15,121 nt of DNA from Planctomycetota bacterium (lineage in GTDB: Bacteria; Planctomycetota; Planctomycetia; Pirellulales; Pirellulaceae): the NCBI GenBank assembly GCA_019347795.1, contig JAHWKS010000022.1:1-15121 (forward strand). Direction: 5' to 3'. The position numbers and the translations under genes were made by a program. The stretch's first letter is position 1. The number at the start of each line of letters is the position of its first letter. Shown here piece after piece: positions 14,332 through 15,121 of the stretch. The notes under the pieces are model-generated. The model ran no database searches, was not told the origin of the DNA, and saw only the letters and a program-made list of their open reading frames with translations.

Positions 14332-15078
14332 CTACTTGATGGCGATCGCTTGCTGCAGCGGGCGGAGGACGTGTTCGACGATGTAGTTGTCGATCAGGTC
14401 CGTGCCCACATCGGCCAGCCGTTTCAGCACCGCGACGTAGGTCTCGCCGGGGTCGAGGCTACCGTAGCGGCGGACCGTGAGATAGACCGAGAACTGGTCT
14501 TCGGGATAATCGCCCATCCGCACGTTGTAGGCGGTGGTGCGGGTTTCGATGCTCAGCCGGCACTGCAGCCGGCAGTCCTCATCCAGCGCCAGTTGCAGGG
14601 TCGGCTCGTGGTTGAGCACCGTGGCGCCGGGTATTTCCGCCATTCGCTCATACGCCGGCGTGGCGCCCAGGGCCTCGGCCACCAGGGCGCTGTGGTTGCC
14701 GCGATAGGTGTAGTCGAAGCCGATCATCACGTTCAGCGACTCGCAATCGAGCGGGCTGAGCGTCAGCGCGAACGGCGCCACCTCCAGCACCAGGCGGTGC
14801 AGATCGAACGCTTCCTTGAGCGAGGCCGGATTCACGGCGCCGGAGCTCACGCGGCGCGGCTCGATGGTGGCCCAGCGGTAGTCGCCGCGGTCCTTGTCCT
14901 CCTCCAGCACAAACTCCGTCCGCTCCCGCGTGTAGAAGTTGCGCATGCTGGGGTACTGCTTTTGAATCCGCTCAAAGTAGTGGAGAATCGCCTCGCGGTT
15001 GTAGGGGAGGTCCATCTCCGTGTTGAGGTGCATATTGATGTAGTAATCGTCGCTGAGAGCGGCATAGCGGGTCATCAT
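14332..15078 (-). CDS. Conserved-looking protein of unknown function
   Basis: I recognise no characterised domain in this 248-residue protein. It has no signal peptide or membrane segment and is rich in acidic and aromatic residues, consistent with a soluble cytoplasmic protein. Distinctive segments are YINMHLNTEMDLPYNREAIL (13-32), YPSMRNFYTRERTEFVLEED (42-61), LTLSPLDCESLNVMIGFDYT (104-123) and SIETRTTAYNVRMGDYPEDQ (175-194). The even composition and normal codon pattern suggest a real gene. ATG 15078 is chosen because AGGAA (15084-15088) lies five bases upstream; TTG 15081 and ATG 15075 are adjacent alternatives. It is separated from the toxin-antitoxin pair by 161 bases and may be a single-gene unit. 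It could be a planctomycete-restricted family; I cannot test that here. Confidence 0.8.
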   Translation of the reverse strand: MMTRYAALSDDYYINMHLNTEMDLPYNREAILHYFERIQKQYPSMRNFYTRERTEFVLEEDKDRGDYRWATIEPRRVSSGAVNPASLKEAFDLHRLVLEVAPFALTLSPLDCESLNVMIGFDYTYRGNHSALVAEALGATPAYERMAEIPGATVLNHEPTLQLALDEDCRLQCRLSIETRTTAYNVRMGDYPEDQFSVYLTVRRYGSLDPGETYVAVLKRLADVGTDLIDNYIVEHVLRPLQQAIAIK

Positions 15079-15121
15079 CAAGGTTCCTTTCCCGGGTGAG
15101 CAGAGAGGGCCTCGTGCCGGA
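15079..15121 (-). promoter_or_regulatory. Ribosome binding site and leader of the 248-residue gene
   Basis: On the minus strand the leader contains GGGAAAGGAA (15084-15093), ending five bases before ATG 15078. This decides the start among TTG 15081, ATG 15078 and ATG 15075. The window ends before any promoter can be judged. Confidence 0.55.

Noticed and set aside
14350..15099. Plus-strand open frame of 249 codons opposite the unknown gene
   Set aside because: Composition is shadow-like (Val/Arg/His/Gln-rich), whereas the minus-strand frame has a good ribosome site and protein-like composition.

Overview
The window comes from a GC-rich bacterium and looks like a planctomycete (Planctomycetota, possibly Pirellulales; the order cannot be fixed from this sequence). 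The main evidence is a four-gene block of the PSCyt1/PSCyt2/PSD1 (DUF1549/DUF1553) and DUF1501 families, which are hugely expanded in that phylum. A short XRE-type HTH protein, a Uma2-family protein and a high load of short palindromic repeats fit the same picture.

Layout. 1-120: an 8-bp tandem repeat with a diverged inverted copy, running into the stop codon of a leftward hypoxanthine phosphoribosyltransferase gene (113-640). 641-746: divergent promoter region. 747-9996: a rightward, tightly spaced block of four exported-protein genes forming two paralogous pairs: LamG/PA14-like/DUF1549/DUF1553 with DUF1501, then PSCyt1/DUF1549/DUF1553 with DUF1501. The large proteins carry Sec-type signal peptides and CXXCH haem motifs; the DUF1501 proteins carry twin-arginine signals. 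They probably work together at or outside the cytoplasmic membrane, but the substrate is unknown. 10014-11348 (leftward): an ArgA-like N-acetylglutamate synthase that almost abuts the block tail to tail. 11515-13537 (rightward): a small HTH protein, a Uma2-family protein and a DusB-type tRNA-dihydrouridine synthase. 13350-14170 (leftward): an Unstab_antitox/ParE-RelE toxin-antitoxin pair whose toxin frame lacks the expected stop and runs antisense into dusB. 14332-15078 (leftward): a protein of unknown function.

The most unusual feature is the interplay of short repeats with genes. A 33-bp-arm palindrome sits in frame inside the DUF1553 domain of the second large protein and encodes a 25-26 residue insert. 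A 21-bp inverted repeat, REP/BIME-like, encloses the start region of that same gene. Two related copies of a 30-bp element lie 338 bp apart around the HTH gene, the second supplying its stop codon. The 8-bp repeat family supplies the stop of the phosphoribosyltransferase gene. So at least four repeat families touch coding boundaries or coding sequence within 15 kb. I see no CRISPR array, rRNA, tRNA or complete insertion sequence, and no clearly new multi-gene system beyond these.
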